This document shows, one piece after another, positions 52,719 through 61,431 of a stretch of 64,000 bases of DNA. How positions within the stretch are numbered: position 1 is the stretch's first letter; every line of letters begins with the position of its first letter. The translations under genes were made by a program, and so were the position numbers. The DNA is from JBPOFY01 sp051252415 (lineage in GTDB: Bacteria; Verrucomicrobiota; Verrucomicrobiia; Opitutales; Coraliomargaritaceae). The stretch is taken from assembly GCA_051252415.1 (NCBI GenBank), contig JBPOGA010000003.1, forward strand, positions 218,733-282,732, read 5' to 3'. A model generated the notes under the pieces. It was not told the DNA's origin and did not search any database. It was given only the letters and a program-made list of their open reading frames with translations.

Positions 52719-55700
52719 AGCTCGATTATTTTCGGCACGTCTGTGAAGAGGAGCTTTAGTGCGATCGATGCTTCGTCCAAGCCGATGATTTTGGAGAGTG
52801 CTTTGCGGTAGGCTTCGAGTTGAGGGCGGTGGCGTTCGCTTGCTTGTTCGACTTTGTTTCCTTCGTGAATGCGATCGGTCTTGTAGTCGATGATCTCTGC
52901 GCGAATTGTCGCGCCATCTGTATCGTGGTAGAGGACGACGCGGTCGAATATCCCGTTGTAGAATTGGTCGTCTTCTACGTAGCTAAAGGCGCGTTCGTTC
53001 CAGACCGTTGTGGGTGTTTCTGGTTCTGTGAAGAGTGCTTTGATCTCTGTGTTGTTGAAGCATGAGCCTAGGGCTTTCTCGACTTCCTCACTTGAATGGC
53101 TTGGTCTGGAGGGCGAGGACGGAGCCTCGCCCTCCAGACCAAGCCATTCAATCTTCTCAAAGGCGTCGTGCACCTCGCTGCCAAAGGTCGTTGCCTTCTC
53201 GCCGAGCTCGAAAGTTTTTCCGGCATCTTGTTTGAATTCTTTTCCAGCGGAAGGACGCGAAAGCTGTAGCCTTGGATGTGCAGGCTCGAAACTCGGTGAA
53301 GGTGCTGGTTTTGATTCTTCTTTCACGGCGTCCTGCGTTGGCCGTTTAATCTCTGTATGCCAATCGGGGTCGCCGGTGCTCCAAAGGAGTGGGTATTTGA
53401 ACATCGAACGCTCAACGTCCAACTTTGAATCTTGAATTTGAAACAGTTCTGTAGGGGTGGCAGTGTCGCCAAGAATATCTCGAAGGTAGCGCACGGTAGA
53501 ACCTTGGTGTGCGCCTTTCGGGTCGCTGATCATGTAGAGCGCGCGCTTGGCTCGAGTCATGGCGACATAAAGCGTGCAGAGATTACCGAAGCCGCGCTGG
53601 CTTTCACTTTGCTCAAGGTATTTCTGCAGCGCTGGGTCGGCGTGCATCAACTCCTTCTTGATTGGTTCCATGACCCATTCTGCATTTCCTTGAGTATCCA
53701 GAAGTGGGCTAATACGGCGTTCACTGCGGACAGTTTTGTCTTCGTTGACGAGTATGACGACGTCGTATTCTAAGCCCTTCGATTTGTGGATTGTTTCTAC
53801 GATGATGGCATCGCTGACAGGGCAGTCGCCACTTTGGCTATTTTGTAAAAACTCGTGGAGGCCGTCGATGTCGCGCCGTTCTTCATTGTCGAAGTCGCGG
53901 GCTTTGGCGACCAAGCTGTCAAGGCGCTCGCGGTGGCGATGGTCGTTGTCAGGTAGGTGGGTGGCGATCCGTTCGGCGGCCCAGCGCACTGCGGATTCAT
54001 TGCTGGTTGAAAGGAGCTGTGTGCGAAGCTTTGTGGCGCATGCAACGAGCGATGTGCCTTGAGTGGAAACATCAATCAAGCGCAAGTAGCCGAGGGCATG
54101 TTGATCGCTGGGGTGTGCCGCGAGTCGAATGAGCGCGAGTAGTGCGACACCTGCGGCATTGTCGATTGCAGGTTTGATTGCAGAACCTGTGTGCACGGGG
54201 AGGTCGCTATTCTCTCTTAGGTATTCGGCAATCTCGGTCGCATCTGCGTTTTTACGCGCAAGCACGCCGACGCTCATTCCTTTGTTAATCGGATCTAAGT
54301 CTTTCAGTAGATTGAGAACCTGTTTGTTGCGAGTGAAGTCTTCTTCCTTGGTGGCCTCGATCCAACAGGCGAAGCCGCTGTCGTCTTTCGTCGCAGGCGA
54401 AGCTGCGTGTGTTTGCCACGCGCGTGCCCAGCGTAGGGAGGCATCATCTGAGAAATGTTCGGTGATGGCCGCTTGATCCGAAAAGACCTCGTTGACTGCA
54501 TCTAACACAGGTTGCGCAGAACGCCACGAAACCGAGAGTGGTTGTTTTTGTATATTCGGATACTGAAGCTGGATGTCGTGAAATAGACGGTCGTCACTGT
54601 TTCTCCACAGATAGAGGCACTGCTTTGTGTCGCCTACATAGAAGAAGGAACGCTGGCCTGAATCGTCCTGCACGATTTCGTCGATGAGATTGGCAACGAC
54701 ATACCACTGCGGGCGACTGGTATCTTGAAATTCATCAAACAGCCAATGGTCGAATTGGCCATCGAGACGGAAGTCCATCAATTGACGGGTCTCATCGTCA
54801 ACTTGCCCCATTGGTGAACCTTCGTTGTCTGGAGAAAGTAAATGCGTGAGGTCCGCAAAAGCCAAGCGGCCCGGTCGTCTTACCAGCCTGTCGTAATTCT
54901 CATGATAGGCTTCAAGGATGCGGTGGACGCCTTGCGTGTTTTCAAGTGCGCGTTTTAAATGATGCCAGACGATTGCGCGTAAGCAGTCTGCCAAAGCTGA
55001 GCAGGCTGGGCCGCTTAGACTCGCTTGATTGTTTTTACCACGGCCGCATTGAATCACGGTTTGTCCTGCAAGAATTTCGTCGGCCTGTGCGAGTGCACGG
55101 TCGAGTAGAGCATTTGTTTTTTCTTCTGCTGGATACAGCTGAAGCTTTAGTGCGAGTGTTTCGAAGTCTTTGCGCTGGCTGGCGCTGAGATCTTCTGGAA
55201 GTAGCGCGAGCAAGTTCGGTCCGAGCTGATCCCAGTCTATGTTATTCGATGTTTTCCAAGGGCAACCATTGGGCCAGATGGTGTCTGCCTGTCCCCACAA
55301 GTCAGCTTGTGGTGCATCGAGATAGAGTGTGTAGAGTTGTTCGATGAACTCCGATACGACGCCTTCAACGCTACGTTTTTCCTGTCCATAGGTCGCTTGT
55401 TTGAAGGCGTGCCAAAATTCGTTGAGTTCAGTCGTGAGTTCGCCAGGGCTATGGACGATACTATCACGCACTTCATTACGCATGCGTGGTTCACTACTTT
55501 GATCTAGAAGGTTGATGTTTCCAGACAGCCCGAGCTCAAGTGAGAAGGCTGAGACGACGCGAAAGAAGAAGCTATCCAGAGTTTGTAGGTTCAGCTTGTG
55601 CATGCTGCGGATGAGCAAGTCGAGCAACTGTCGGTAGCGCGCCATGTCCGCTTGTATGCCCAGCTCTTTTGAAAGTGCTGCGGCCTTATCGGTATCACCT

Positions 55701-55888
55701 GCGGCGTCGCATAATTTTTCAATGATCTTTTGGAAAAACTCGCCTGCCGCCGTTCGAGTAAAGGTCAATGCCACTATACGCTCGGGTTGCTCCGCAAGGT
55801 GGAGCAAGTAGATGAAACGGTTCGTCAACTGGTAGGTTTTGCCAGAGCCAGCGGAAGCCGAAATCGCTATGTGTTCGAGGGAGTTCAA
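52715..55888 (-). CDS. addA: AddA/RecB-type UvrD helicase with C-terminal nuclease domain
   Basis: The 1,057-aa product has superfamily 1 helicase motifs: Walker A SASAGSGKTYQLTNRF (about 10-25), VALTFTRTAAGEF, HWLFDEFQDTSRPQW (motif II), FFYVGDTKQCLYLWR, IVETIHKSKGLEYDVVIL and LYVAMTRAKRAL. A C-terminal PD-(D/E)XK nuclease starts at FGSEVHDAFEKIEW and includes IIDYKTD. It would resect double-strand breaks with AddB. Near the junction to the nuclease domain a 60-bp perfect palindrome is inserted in frame. A GxxExxY gene separates it from addB, where related operons have the two genes adjacent. Confidence 0.88.
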   Translation of the reverse strand: MNSLEHIAISASAGSGKTYQLTNRFIYLLHLAEQPERIVALTFTRTAAGEFFQKIIEKLCDAAGDTDKAAALSKELGIQADMARYRQLLDLLIRSMHKLNLQTLDSFFFRVVSAFSLELGLSGNINLLDQSSEPRMRNEVRDSIVHSPGELTTELNEFWHAFKQATYGQEKRSVEGVVSEFIEQLYTLYLDAPQADLWGQADTIWPNGCPWKTSNNIDWDQLGPNLLALLPEDLSASQRKDFETLALKLQLYPAEEKTNALLDRALAQADEILAGQTVIQCGRGKNNQASLSGPACSALADCLRAIVWHHLKRALENTQGVHRILEAYHENYDRLVRRPGRLAFADLTHLLSPDNEGSPMGQVDDETRQLMDFRLDGQFDHWLFDEFQDTSRPQWYVVANLIDEIVQDDSGQRSFFYVGDTKQCLYLWRNSDDRLFHDIQLQYPNIQKQPLSVSWRSAQPVLDAVNEVFSDQAAITEHFSDDASLRWARAWQTHAASPATKDDSGFACWIEATKEEDFTRNKQVLNLLKDLDPINKGMSVGVLARKNADATEIAEYLRENSDLPVHTGSAIKPAIDNAAGVALLALIRLAAHPSDQHALGYLRLIDVSTQGTSLVACATKLRTQLLSTSNESAVRWAAERIATHLPDNDHRHRERLDSLVAKARDFDNEERRDIDGLHEFLQNSQSGDCPVSDAIIVETIHKSKGLEYDVVILVNEDKTVRSERRISPLLDTQGNAEWVMEPIKKELMHADPALQKYLEQSESQRGFGNLCTLYVAMTRAKRALYMISDPKGAHQGSTVRYLRDILGDTATPTELFQIQDSKLDVERSMFKYPLLWSTGDPDWHTEIKRPTQDAVKEESKPAPSPSFEPAHPRLQLSRPSAGKEFKQDAGKTFELGEKATTFGSEVHDAFEKIEWLGLEGEAPSSPSRPSHSSEEVEKALGSCFNNTEIKALFTEPETPTTVWNERAFSYVEDDQFYNGIFDRVVLYHDTDGATIRAEIIDYKTDRIHEGNKVEQASERHRPQLEAYRKALSKIIGLDEASIALKLLFTDVPKIIEL
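53092..53151. repeat. 60-bp perfect palindrome inside the addA coding sequence
   Basis: Arms 53092-53118 and 53125-53151 are perfectly complementary over 27 bp with a 6-bp loop. The length of exactly 20 codons keeps the frame; the insert encodes EWLGLEGEAPSSPSRPSHS, low in conservation and rich in Ser and Pro, between FEKI and SEEVEKALG of the nuclease domain. Confidence 0.95.
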
Positions 55889-55958
55889 AGGTGTGTTAGA
55901 GGAGGTTGAGGCAGAATGATTTTCATTGGATACGTGCAGCTCTGACGTGGGTTATTAT

Positions 55959-56048
55959 GACAGAATGATTTATGACAGAATGATTTATGACAGAATGATT
56001 TATGACAGAATGATTGATTGCGGGATGAATGGTGGTAGAAGGATTAAT
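55959..56048. repeat. Left 15-mer array at the GxxExxY gene (six units)
   Basis: Three tandem copies of GACAGAATGATTTAT (from 55959), a fourth ending in GAT, then two decayed units (56019-56033, 56034-56048). The GxxExxY stop codon lies inside the last unit. A lone related fragment (GGCAGAATGATTTT) lies at about 55910, near the addA start. Confidence 0.9.
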
Positions 56049-56844
56049 TTTTTAGGGTGATGCATTGAATGTCAGATCCGCCGAAGTTGATCCATTGTAT
56101 TGCTTCGAGGTCTGAGTTGTTGAGAAGTCTGTTTAGTTGCGTCCTGTAGGCGTCGATGTCGCGCCTTAGACTTGTCGTGTGAAGCATGACACCGGGTGCA
56201 ATTAAGTTTGCTGGTTGTTTTCCGATAGGCAGTCCATCTAGGTGAAAAGTGACTTCGGCTTTAAGCTCTGCTTCACTTCGTAATAAATGAATGAGGGCTT
56301 CTCGATAGAGTGAAATGTCGAGATGTGTTCCTATGTCTTTGAGAAGTTCAGTTATAAGGTCTGGGATTCGTTCGCAGTTCGGCGAGTTGGGGAACCATTG
56401 ATCTGTTGTTACCTGAAAATCTCGGCGATCAATAGATTGAAGTGTCGTCGATACGAAATAGCTCTCTACTGAGGACGGTCGAAAATTGATTATCTTACCG
56501 TGGGGTAAGTCACAAAGCAGTAAATATTGAAGTGTCTGTGATTTATGTGATTCTGAAATAGATGTAGCGGTCTTTAGTTCGAAGACCGTGTTGTTTTCAA
56601 CGAGAAGGTCTATGTAGTAGGTCTTTCGGAAAGATTTGTGGACTATGTGAACAGGAACTTCGTCTTTCGCTGTAAGCCCAGAAGACTTACAGGCTTCAAC
56701 CATGACCTTTTGGTAAATTGCTTCATCTAGCAAGCGGCCGAACTTCTTGTGGATTTTGAAAGCTTCACCCATTAACAGATAGTCAAGCTCTGTAAATTGA
56801 GCCTTCGTCGGTCTAACTGGCTGGACTGGTGTTTGAATTGGCAT
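56044..56844 (-). CDS. GxxExxY-family protein (PD-(D/E)XK-like fold)
   Basis: The 266-aa product has the family's N-terminal helix (GRLLDEAIYQKVM, the motif partly changed, with the Glu and Tyr kept). The core follows: VHIVHKSFRKTYYIDLLVENNTVFELKTA and LQYLLLCDLPHGKIINF. The D-x(n)-E-L-K arrangement (Asp in IDLLV, ExK in FELK) is the active-site pattern of a nuclease-like fold. The second half (about 130-266) is additional and unrecognised, making it longer than the usual ~130 aa. It lies between addB and addA and is bounded by inverted 15-mer arrays; its ATG is 1 bp from the right array, leaving no space for a normal ribosome site. Function unknown. Confidence 0.8.
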   Translation of the reverse strand: MPIQTPVQPVRPTKAQFTELDYLLMGEAFKIHKKFGRLLDEAIYQKVMVEACKSSGLTAKDEVPVHIVHKSFRKTYYIDLLVENNTVFELKTATSISESHKSQTLQYLLLCDLPHGKIINFRPSSVESYFVSTTLQSIDRRDFQVTTDQWFPNSPNCERIPDLITELLKDIGTHLDISLYREALIHLLRSEAELKAEVTFHLDGLPIGKQPANLIAPGVMLHTTSLRRDIDAYRTQLNRLLNNSDLEAIQWINFGGSDIQCITLKN

Positions 56845-56845
56845 G

Positions 56846-56875
56846 TGGAATTATTCTGTCATCAATCATCCTGTC
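56846..56875. repeat. Right 15-mer array (two units, inverted)
   Basis: Two inverted 15-mers (ATCAATCATCCTGTC at 56861-56875 and a variant at 56846-56860) lie between the GxxExxY ATG and the addB stop, overlapping the latter by 2 bp. Polarity is opposite to the array at 55959. Confidence 0.88.
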
Positions 56876-59684
56876 AGTTGTCGGCGTCAGCTTTGAACTG
56901 ATAGTTTTTAAACGCTTCAATATCTACGGAGTTTTCGATGCCGTCGGGGAAGAGGGGGGCGAAGTCATCATACTCTGCTCGGATGTCTGGGTTGGGTGGC
57001 CAGAAGATGCCTGCTTTGATGTTTTTGATGATGCCTCCCGCGCACGCCTCTGCGCTGGTGAGATGGCTGTCGGTCAAATCGTCCCAGCGTGCGATACCGG
57101 ATTTCTCCAATGTTTTAGCTAAGTTGATGTATGCGGCGGACGGGCGTTCTTTGCTGGCTTCCTTCTTGGACAGGAGATACAGCGGCAATTGCAGGTCTGT
57201 CCAGTAGCAGCTTTTGCCCTCGTGTTCGAAAATAGCTTCTTCAGGGAGGTGCTTTAACGCGCCTTTTTTAGGTGCCGTTGAGAGGTGCGCTTTTTGTGGC
57301 GTTTTAGGCGTGTCCGCAGTTTTATAATCAATGAGTTCGATGCGATCGCCTCGCTGATCAATGCGGTCGATCGTCCCTCGAATCGTGAACCCTTCAAATT
57401 TAATTTCAAAAGGATCTTCTGTATCTACAATCTGAATACTTCCGTTTAGTTTGACGTCTTCAATCTGGCGTTGGCAGAAAGCATTGATGCGTGCGAGAAG
57501 TGCTTCGCGTTGCAGGCGTAGGGCAAACGATATTTTTTTCCCGTAGCGGTGCTGCATCGTGTTGTCGGCGATTTTGTGCAGCTCTTTTACCAGCGATGCT
57601 TCTTGGGTCTGGCTATCGATGGTCTGGCCTTTGAGGTGTGAGAGTGTGTCGTGGAAGAGTGTCCCAAATCCCGCAGGTGTGAGCTCGCGGCTTTTGACGT
57701 CTACCGTGCGCATCTTTAAAATGTAGCGAAGGAAGAACCGGAAGGGGCACTGCAGATAGCTTTTAAGCGCGCTTACTGAAATCGTTTCAGGGATTGGGAG
57801 GTCCGGTGGTGGCGACAATTTCCAAGCCAAGTTATACTCTGAGTGCGCCTTTTCCTGTTCGATCTCGCGGAAGAGCTGGCGGGTGCGAGGTAGGAGTGTG
57901 TCGGGGCTGCCTAGGAACAAGAGGCGAGAGGGGCGCAGTGGCGTTGTGTCGGCAGCGGTTTGGGGCAGGAGTAGATCGATTCGGCCGGCTTGATTCGCGC
58001 GGCGACGGCAGAGGGCTTCGAGTAAATACGCATCACGTGCAAATCGCATCGCATTGGTGCGTAGGTCGAGTGCTTCGCGCAGTGTCTCGGGTAGAAAGGC
58101 GTCGCCGATCACGGATTCAGGGACTTTACCTTCGTTGATGCCTGCTAAGATGAGGTGGGGTGCATCATTCCAAAGTAATTCGAGCCAACCGAGTAAGTCA
58201 TGCGCATCGCGCGGTCGATCTGGGTAGACTTTTGTGCGCTTTAAATTTCCGCGGAAAGCTTGACGACTGAAGTCACTGGGTAGGTTGCGAAATGTGTGCT
58301 CTGTTTCGCTGCAAGCTTTGAGAATGGCTTGAATCGCTTCCGCGCGTTCTTTCCAGGGGATCTCGGCAGTGCCTTGACTCTCGATTTCTCGGTTTGTGTA
58401 AACCGTTTGTAGGATGTTTGCGAGTGATTCGGCGAATGGAGCTTTTGCGAGATCGCGGGCGAGTTGTGAGATGGCTTTTAGGGCGAGGTGCAGTGCCGCG
58501 TAGTATTCATTATCATTACCTGAGAAATGAATTAAAGATTGGAGATCTGCGGCGAGGTGCTGCTCAAATAGCTTGTCGAGCTTTCGTAGCAGCTCTGACT
58601 GGTTGTCTTGGCTGTAGAGCCAGTGCTCGACGTCGGGATGTTGTAATAAACTGCGAACTGTGGCCGTGCTCTGGTCATTGCAAAGTTGGCAGAGGAGCTC
58701 GGTTAAACGGCCCACGCCGCCGTCTTGAACGCTGCGACCCTCTGGATCATAAGACGGGATGCCTTGCGCTATGAGTTCGTCCGCAATCACAGGGTTCAAC
58801 TCGGGGTCGGCGATGCCAAGCAAAGCTGATTCAGGCTCGGCAGTTTGGATGAGTTGGGTAATTGCGGTCGCCGTTGCTTTTGGATCTGCTAAAGTTTGAA
58901 TGTGGCAACCCCAGGCCTCAAAGTCGAGTGGGCGTGTTTGCCAGACCTGCGTCAACGGGCGGCCCCATTCGTCAAAATGTTCATCTGGCCCGTAGGTCCA
59001 GACTTCGACGGAGACCTTCGAGGCCGCTCTTTCGATTGCCTTTAAAGGAAGTGGTTGTGGATCTGGGGTTGCGGCAAGGATGATCGCTTTGATGTGGGCC
59101 GGCGCTTCATAACTAAGAGCAGCTTCGCGGCGCGCTTGCTTTGGATCAATCAGACCGCGGTGCTTCAGCTCGTCCATAGCGAGACCTTCTAGCCGCGCGA
59201 GTTGTCGCCAACGTTCGGGTTCATGTCCTGCTTCACCGGCGCGCTCTGCGGCAGTTGCAAAGTCGAGACCTTCTTCACCCAGTTCGCTGCGCAACTGCAT
59301 CAACCGCTGAGCCATGCCCAGTTTCCAGCCAGTGCTCATCGTGGGTGCGATGGGGAAGAGTGCGCTAAAGTGTGCAAAGTCGATTGTGCTTAGCGCAGAG
59401 AACCATGCGGCAGTGCTACTTTCTTCACTCGCGAGTGTGTCACTTGCTATGGCATTTCCGAGAAGGCGGTCGGGCGTGATGATTTCTGGTGGAAATAATC
59501 CACGGTCTTGCTCCGAAACAGCTAGTGCCAAGGCTTCGAGCAAACGCCGTCCCGCCTGTTTGGTGGGCACAATCACCATCGTGTCGCTCAAGTCGACGAT
59601 GCCTGAATCTACATTTGCAAGTAGACGATTGGTGACAGCTGGTAAAAGTGGGGCATTCCAGTCAAGGCTGACTCGTTTTGGCAT
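56874..59684 (-). CDS. addB: AddB-like PD-(D/E)XK exonuclease subunit
   Basis: The 936-aa product has a helicase-like N-terminal half without an obvious intact Walker A (the family often loses it). Its C-terminal nuclease shows SVSALKSYLQCPFRFFLRYIL (about 640-660), FGTLFHDTLSHL, IELIDYKTAD with catalytic Asp and Lys, and LQLPLYLL. It should pair with AddA in break repair. Of the four cysteines of the AddB Fe-S cluster I see only the one in the QCPF segment clearly, so the cluster may be missing. The stop codon overlaps the repeat array that precedes the GxxExxY gene. Confidence 0.82.
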   Translation of the reverse strand: MPKRVSLDWNAPLLPAVTNRLLANVDSGIVDLSDTMVIVPTKQAGRRLLEALALAVSEQDRGLFPPEIITPDRLLGNAIASDTLASEESSTAAWFSALSTIDFAHFSALFPIAPTMSTGWKLGMAQRLMQLRSELGEEGLDFATAAERAGEAGHEPERWRQLARLEGLAMDELKHRGLIDPKQARREAALSYEAPAHIKAIILAATPDPQPLPLKAIERAASKVSVEVWTYGPDEHFDEWGRPLTQVWQTRPLDFEAWGCHIQTLADPKATATAITQLIQTAEPESALLGIADPELNPVIADELIAQGIPSYDPEGRSVQDGGVGRLTELLCQLCNDQSTATVRSLLQHPDVEHWLYSQDNQSELLRKLDKLFEQHLAADLQSLIHFSGNDNEYYAALHLALKAISQLARDLAKAPFAESLANILQTVYTNREIESQGTAEIPWKERAEAIQAILKACSETEHTFRNLPSDFSRQAFRGNLKRTKVYPDRPRDAHDLLGWLELLWNDAPHLILAGINEGKVPESVIGDAFLPETLREALDLRTNAMRFARDAYLLEALCRRRANQAGRIDLLLPQTAADTTPLRPSRLLFLGSPDTLLPRTRQLFREIEQEKAHSEYNLAWKLSPPPDLPIPETISVSALKSYLQCPFRFFLRYILKMRTVDVKSRELTPAGFGTLFHDTLSHLKGQTIDSQTQEASLVKELHKIADNTMQHRYGKKISFALRLQREALLARINAFCQRQIEDVKLNGSIQIVDTEDPFEIKFEGFTIRGTIDRIDQRGDRIELIDYKTADTPKTPQKAHLSTAPKKGALKHLPEEAIFEHEGKSCYWTDLQLPLYLLSKKEASKERPSAAYINLAKTLEKSGIARWDDLTDSHLTSAEACAGGIIKNIKAGIFWPPNPDIRAEYDDFAPLFPDGIENSVDIEAFKNYQFKADADN

Positions 59685-59740
59685 ACCAAATAGAATTAAA
59701 GCCCTTCACTCAGAGTGCGAGTATTTTGAGCTAATTCTGA

Positions 59741-60112
59741 CTATTTACCTAAGATTGAATTGAGAATTTTCCAGTTAAGGAGGCATTCCAATGCGACGTA
59801 TTGGTAAACTATGACGATTAGCCAATACACGATGCGGTAGCTTCGCTTTGAAGTCTTATGGCGGAAAGTTTGCTGCGCGATGTAAGCCGCAGGCCAGCCA
59901 CCGATGAGCTCGAGTAGGTGTAAGACCTTTTCCGGGATGCGAGTGCCGCTGCGCTTTGCTTGTTGTTTGTCGTGCCAGTAGAAGCCAAAAGTGATCAGTG
60001 AAATGGTCACGATGTGGCCCGTTAAAACTGCCCAATGTATATGCTCAAAAGAGCGCACCACGACTAGGCACGGCATGATAATAATGAGCAGGAAGATGGG
60101 GAGATGTTTCAC
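59741..60112 (-). CDS. DUF1294 membrane protein
   Basis: The 123-aa product has membrane segments at about 5-20, 27-46 and 96-115, and the family core YWHDKQQAKRSGTRIPEKVLHLLELIGGWPAAYIAQQTFRHKTSKRSY. DUF1294 proteins often carry an N-terminal cold-shock domain, absent here. Function unknown. It lies 56 bp upstream of addB on the same strand and immediately downstream of an inverted 15-mer pair with no gene. Confidence 0.85.
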   Translation of the reverse strand: MKHLPIFLLIIIMPCLVVVRSFEHIHWAVLTGHIVTISLITFGFYWHDKQQAKRSGTRIPEKVLHLLELIGGWPAAYIAQQTFRHKTSKRSYRIVYWLIVIVYQYVALECLLNWKILNSILGK

Positions 60113-60123
60113 TGAGATTTTAT

Positions 60124-60261
60124 GACAGAATGATTTATGACAGAATGATTCGCGTAGAACCGATGCGCTAAAAGAACAAGTTCGCGCCGAGCAGACCTAA
60201 ACACCTGTAAGGTTCGGCAAAACGTCATTTAAAAAATTATTCTGTCATAAATCATTCTGTC
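60124..60261. repeat. Inverted 15-mer pair with no gene inside
   Basis: Two GACAGAATGATTTAT-type units (60124-60153) and two inverted ones (60232-60261) enclose 78 bp with no open frame of note. Same unit and polarity as around the GxxExxY gene 3.4 kb away. The inner 78 bp has no match elsewhere in the window that I can see. Confidence 0.85.
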
Positions 60262-60346
60262 CGACAAGAGAACGTTAGGTGGAATTTAGCGCAAACCCTT
60301 CCTTCGCCAAGGCTATGACAGGCAAGTAGCGGTCAAGCGAAGCGTC

Positions 60347-60652
60347 TCATAGATCAGCCAAAATTTCCCGCAGTTCCTCTGCAGGATCATCGTGGTGCTG
60401 GTCGACTGCTAACTTTAGGGAATGCTCAAGTATTGGTTTCGCGGCTTCCACCTGGCCGTGCTGGAGCATCGCTTTGCCGAGTAGTATGCGCGGTAGCATC
60501 CAGTCGTCGCGGGAATCGGCACAGCGTTGCAAGTGGGGGATGGATGCTTCGGTGTCGCCTTCTTCGTAGAGTGCTTGGCCGAGGCTGAAACGAAAGAGCA
60601 TGTTGTCGGGCTTGGCCTCAACCTTTGGCAGGAAAATTTCGGATTTCTTCAC
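60347..60652 (-). CDS. Small TPR-like protein
   Basis: The 101-aa product has two or three tetratricopeptide repeats (NMLFRFSLGQALYEEGDTEASIPHL, then LLGKAMLQHGQVEAAKPIL). Start ATG 60652 lies 1 bp after the PP2C stop codon, so the two are co-translated. It may be a partner or regulator of the phosphatase, which is inference from spacing. Cytosolic. Confidence 0.75.
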   Translation of the reverse strand: MKKSEIFLPKVEAKPDNMLFRFSLGQALYEEGDTEASIPHLQRCADSRDDWMLPRILLGKAMLQHGQVEAAKPILEHSLKLAVDQHHDDPAEELREILADL

Positions 60653-60653
60653 G

Positions 60654-61370
60654 TTATTCGATTATGAGGACGATGATTGTAATATTGTCCGGACCATGGT
60701 TGGCATTTGCGCTGTCTACGAGTGATTGACTGATGACTTCCGGGCTCTCGTCGGCTTCGAGTAAGCACTGGATCTGTAACTTTGTGAGCACTTTATTGAG
60801 ACCATCAGTGCAAAATAAAACACGGTCGCCTACTTGTAGTCGTATACGTGTTTGATCGACGCGTAGTTCTTCCTTTTGCCCGACACAGCGAGTGAGCGTG
60901 TGTGGGTATTCTGGAGGCATTGAATCGCGAGCATCTTCACCGAGGCGATCAATAAACTCCTGCTCCATCGTATGATCGATCGTGAGTTGCTCTAAGTGGG
61001 CGTCGCGTAAGTGGTAAATTGCAGAGTCGCCAACGTGTGCGATCAGAAACTGGTCATTGATGATTTGGCCGATGCTTAAAGTGCTGCCTGAGCCAGTAAA
61101 CGGATGCGCTTCATGGCTTTCTTTGGTGACGATGCGGTTAATCTCGATGATGAGTCCTGCAAGATCTGGTCGTTCCTCATCGGAGTCTACGTGATCGAAA
61201 GTTTTGGTGAGTAAATCTACGATTCGGCTACTGGTTTCGGCACCGCCGGGTAAGCCCCCAAGGCCATCTGCGACTGCAAAGGCACTATGCGCTTCGTCAA
61301 TGAAGAGTGCGTCTTCATTGCTTTTGCGCTGTAGGCCGCAATCTGTTATGCCGTGGATTTTGATTTTCAT
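60654..61370 (-). CDS. PP2C-family protein serine/threonine phosphatase
   Basis: The 238-aa product shows the ordered PP2C motifs: RKSNEDALF, FAVADGLGG with the metal-binding Asp, SGSTLSIG, IAHVGDSAIYHL, FCTDGLNKVL and the final GPDNITIIV. This is the stand-alone bacterial PrpC/Stp type that reverses Ser/Thr kinase phosphorylation and needs Mn2+/Mg2+. No Hanks kinase gene is in the window. It is followed at once by the TPR gene and lies 61 bp downstream of dinG. Confidence 0.92.
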   Translation of the reverse strand: MKIKIHGITDCGLQRKSNEDALFIDEAHSAFAVADGLGGLPGGAETSSRIVDLLTKTFDHVDSDEERPDLAGLIIEINRIVTKESHEAHPFTGSGSTLSIGQIINDQFLIAHVGDSAIYHLRDAHLEQLTIDHTMEQEFIDRLGEDARDSMPPEYPHTLTRCVGQKEELRVDQTRIRLQVGDRVLFCTDGLNKVLTKLQIQCLLEADESPEVISQSLVDSANANHGPDNITIIVLIIE

Positions 61371-61431
61371 GTACTGGGAGTGCGGTCTAAGCGCTATCTA
61401 TTCGCAAGTCGAAATTGTAACACGGATCTAT

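Noticed and set aside
60154..60290. Integron attC-like site near the empty 15-mer pair
   Set aside because: GTTAGGT at about 60273 resembles an attC core, but I could not find a matching partner core or the paired inner boxes at proper spacing, and no integrase is in the window.
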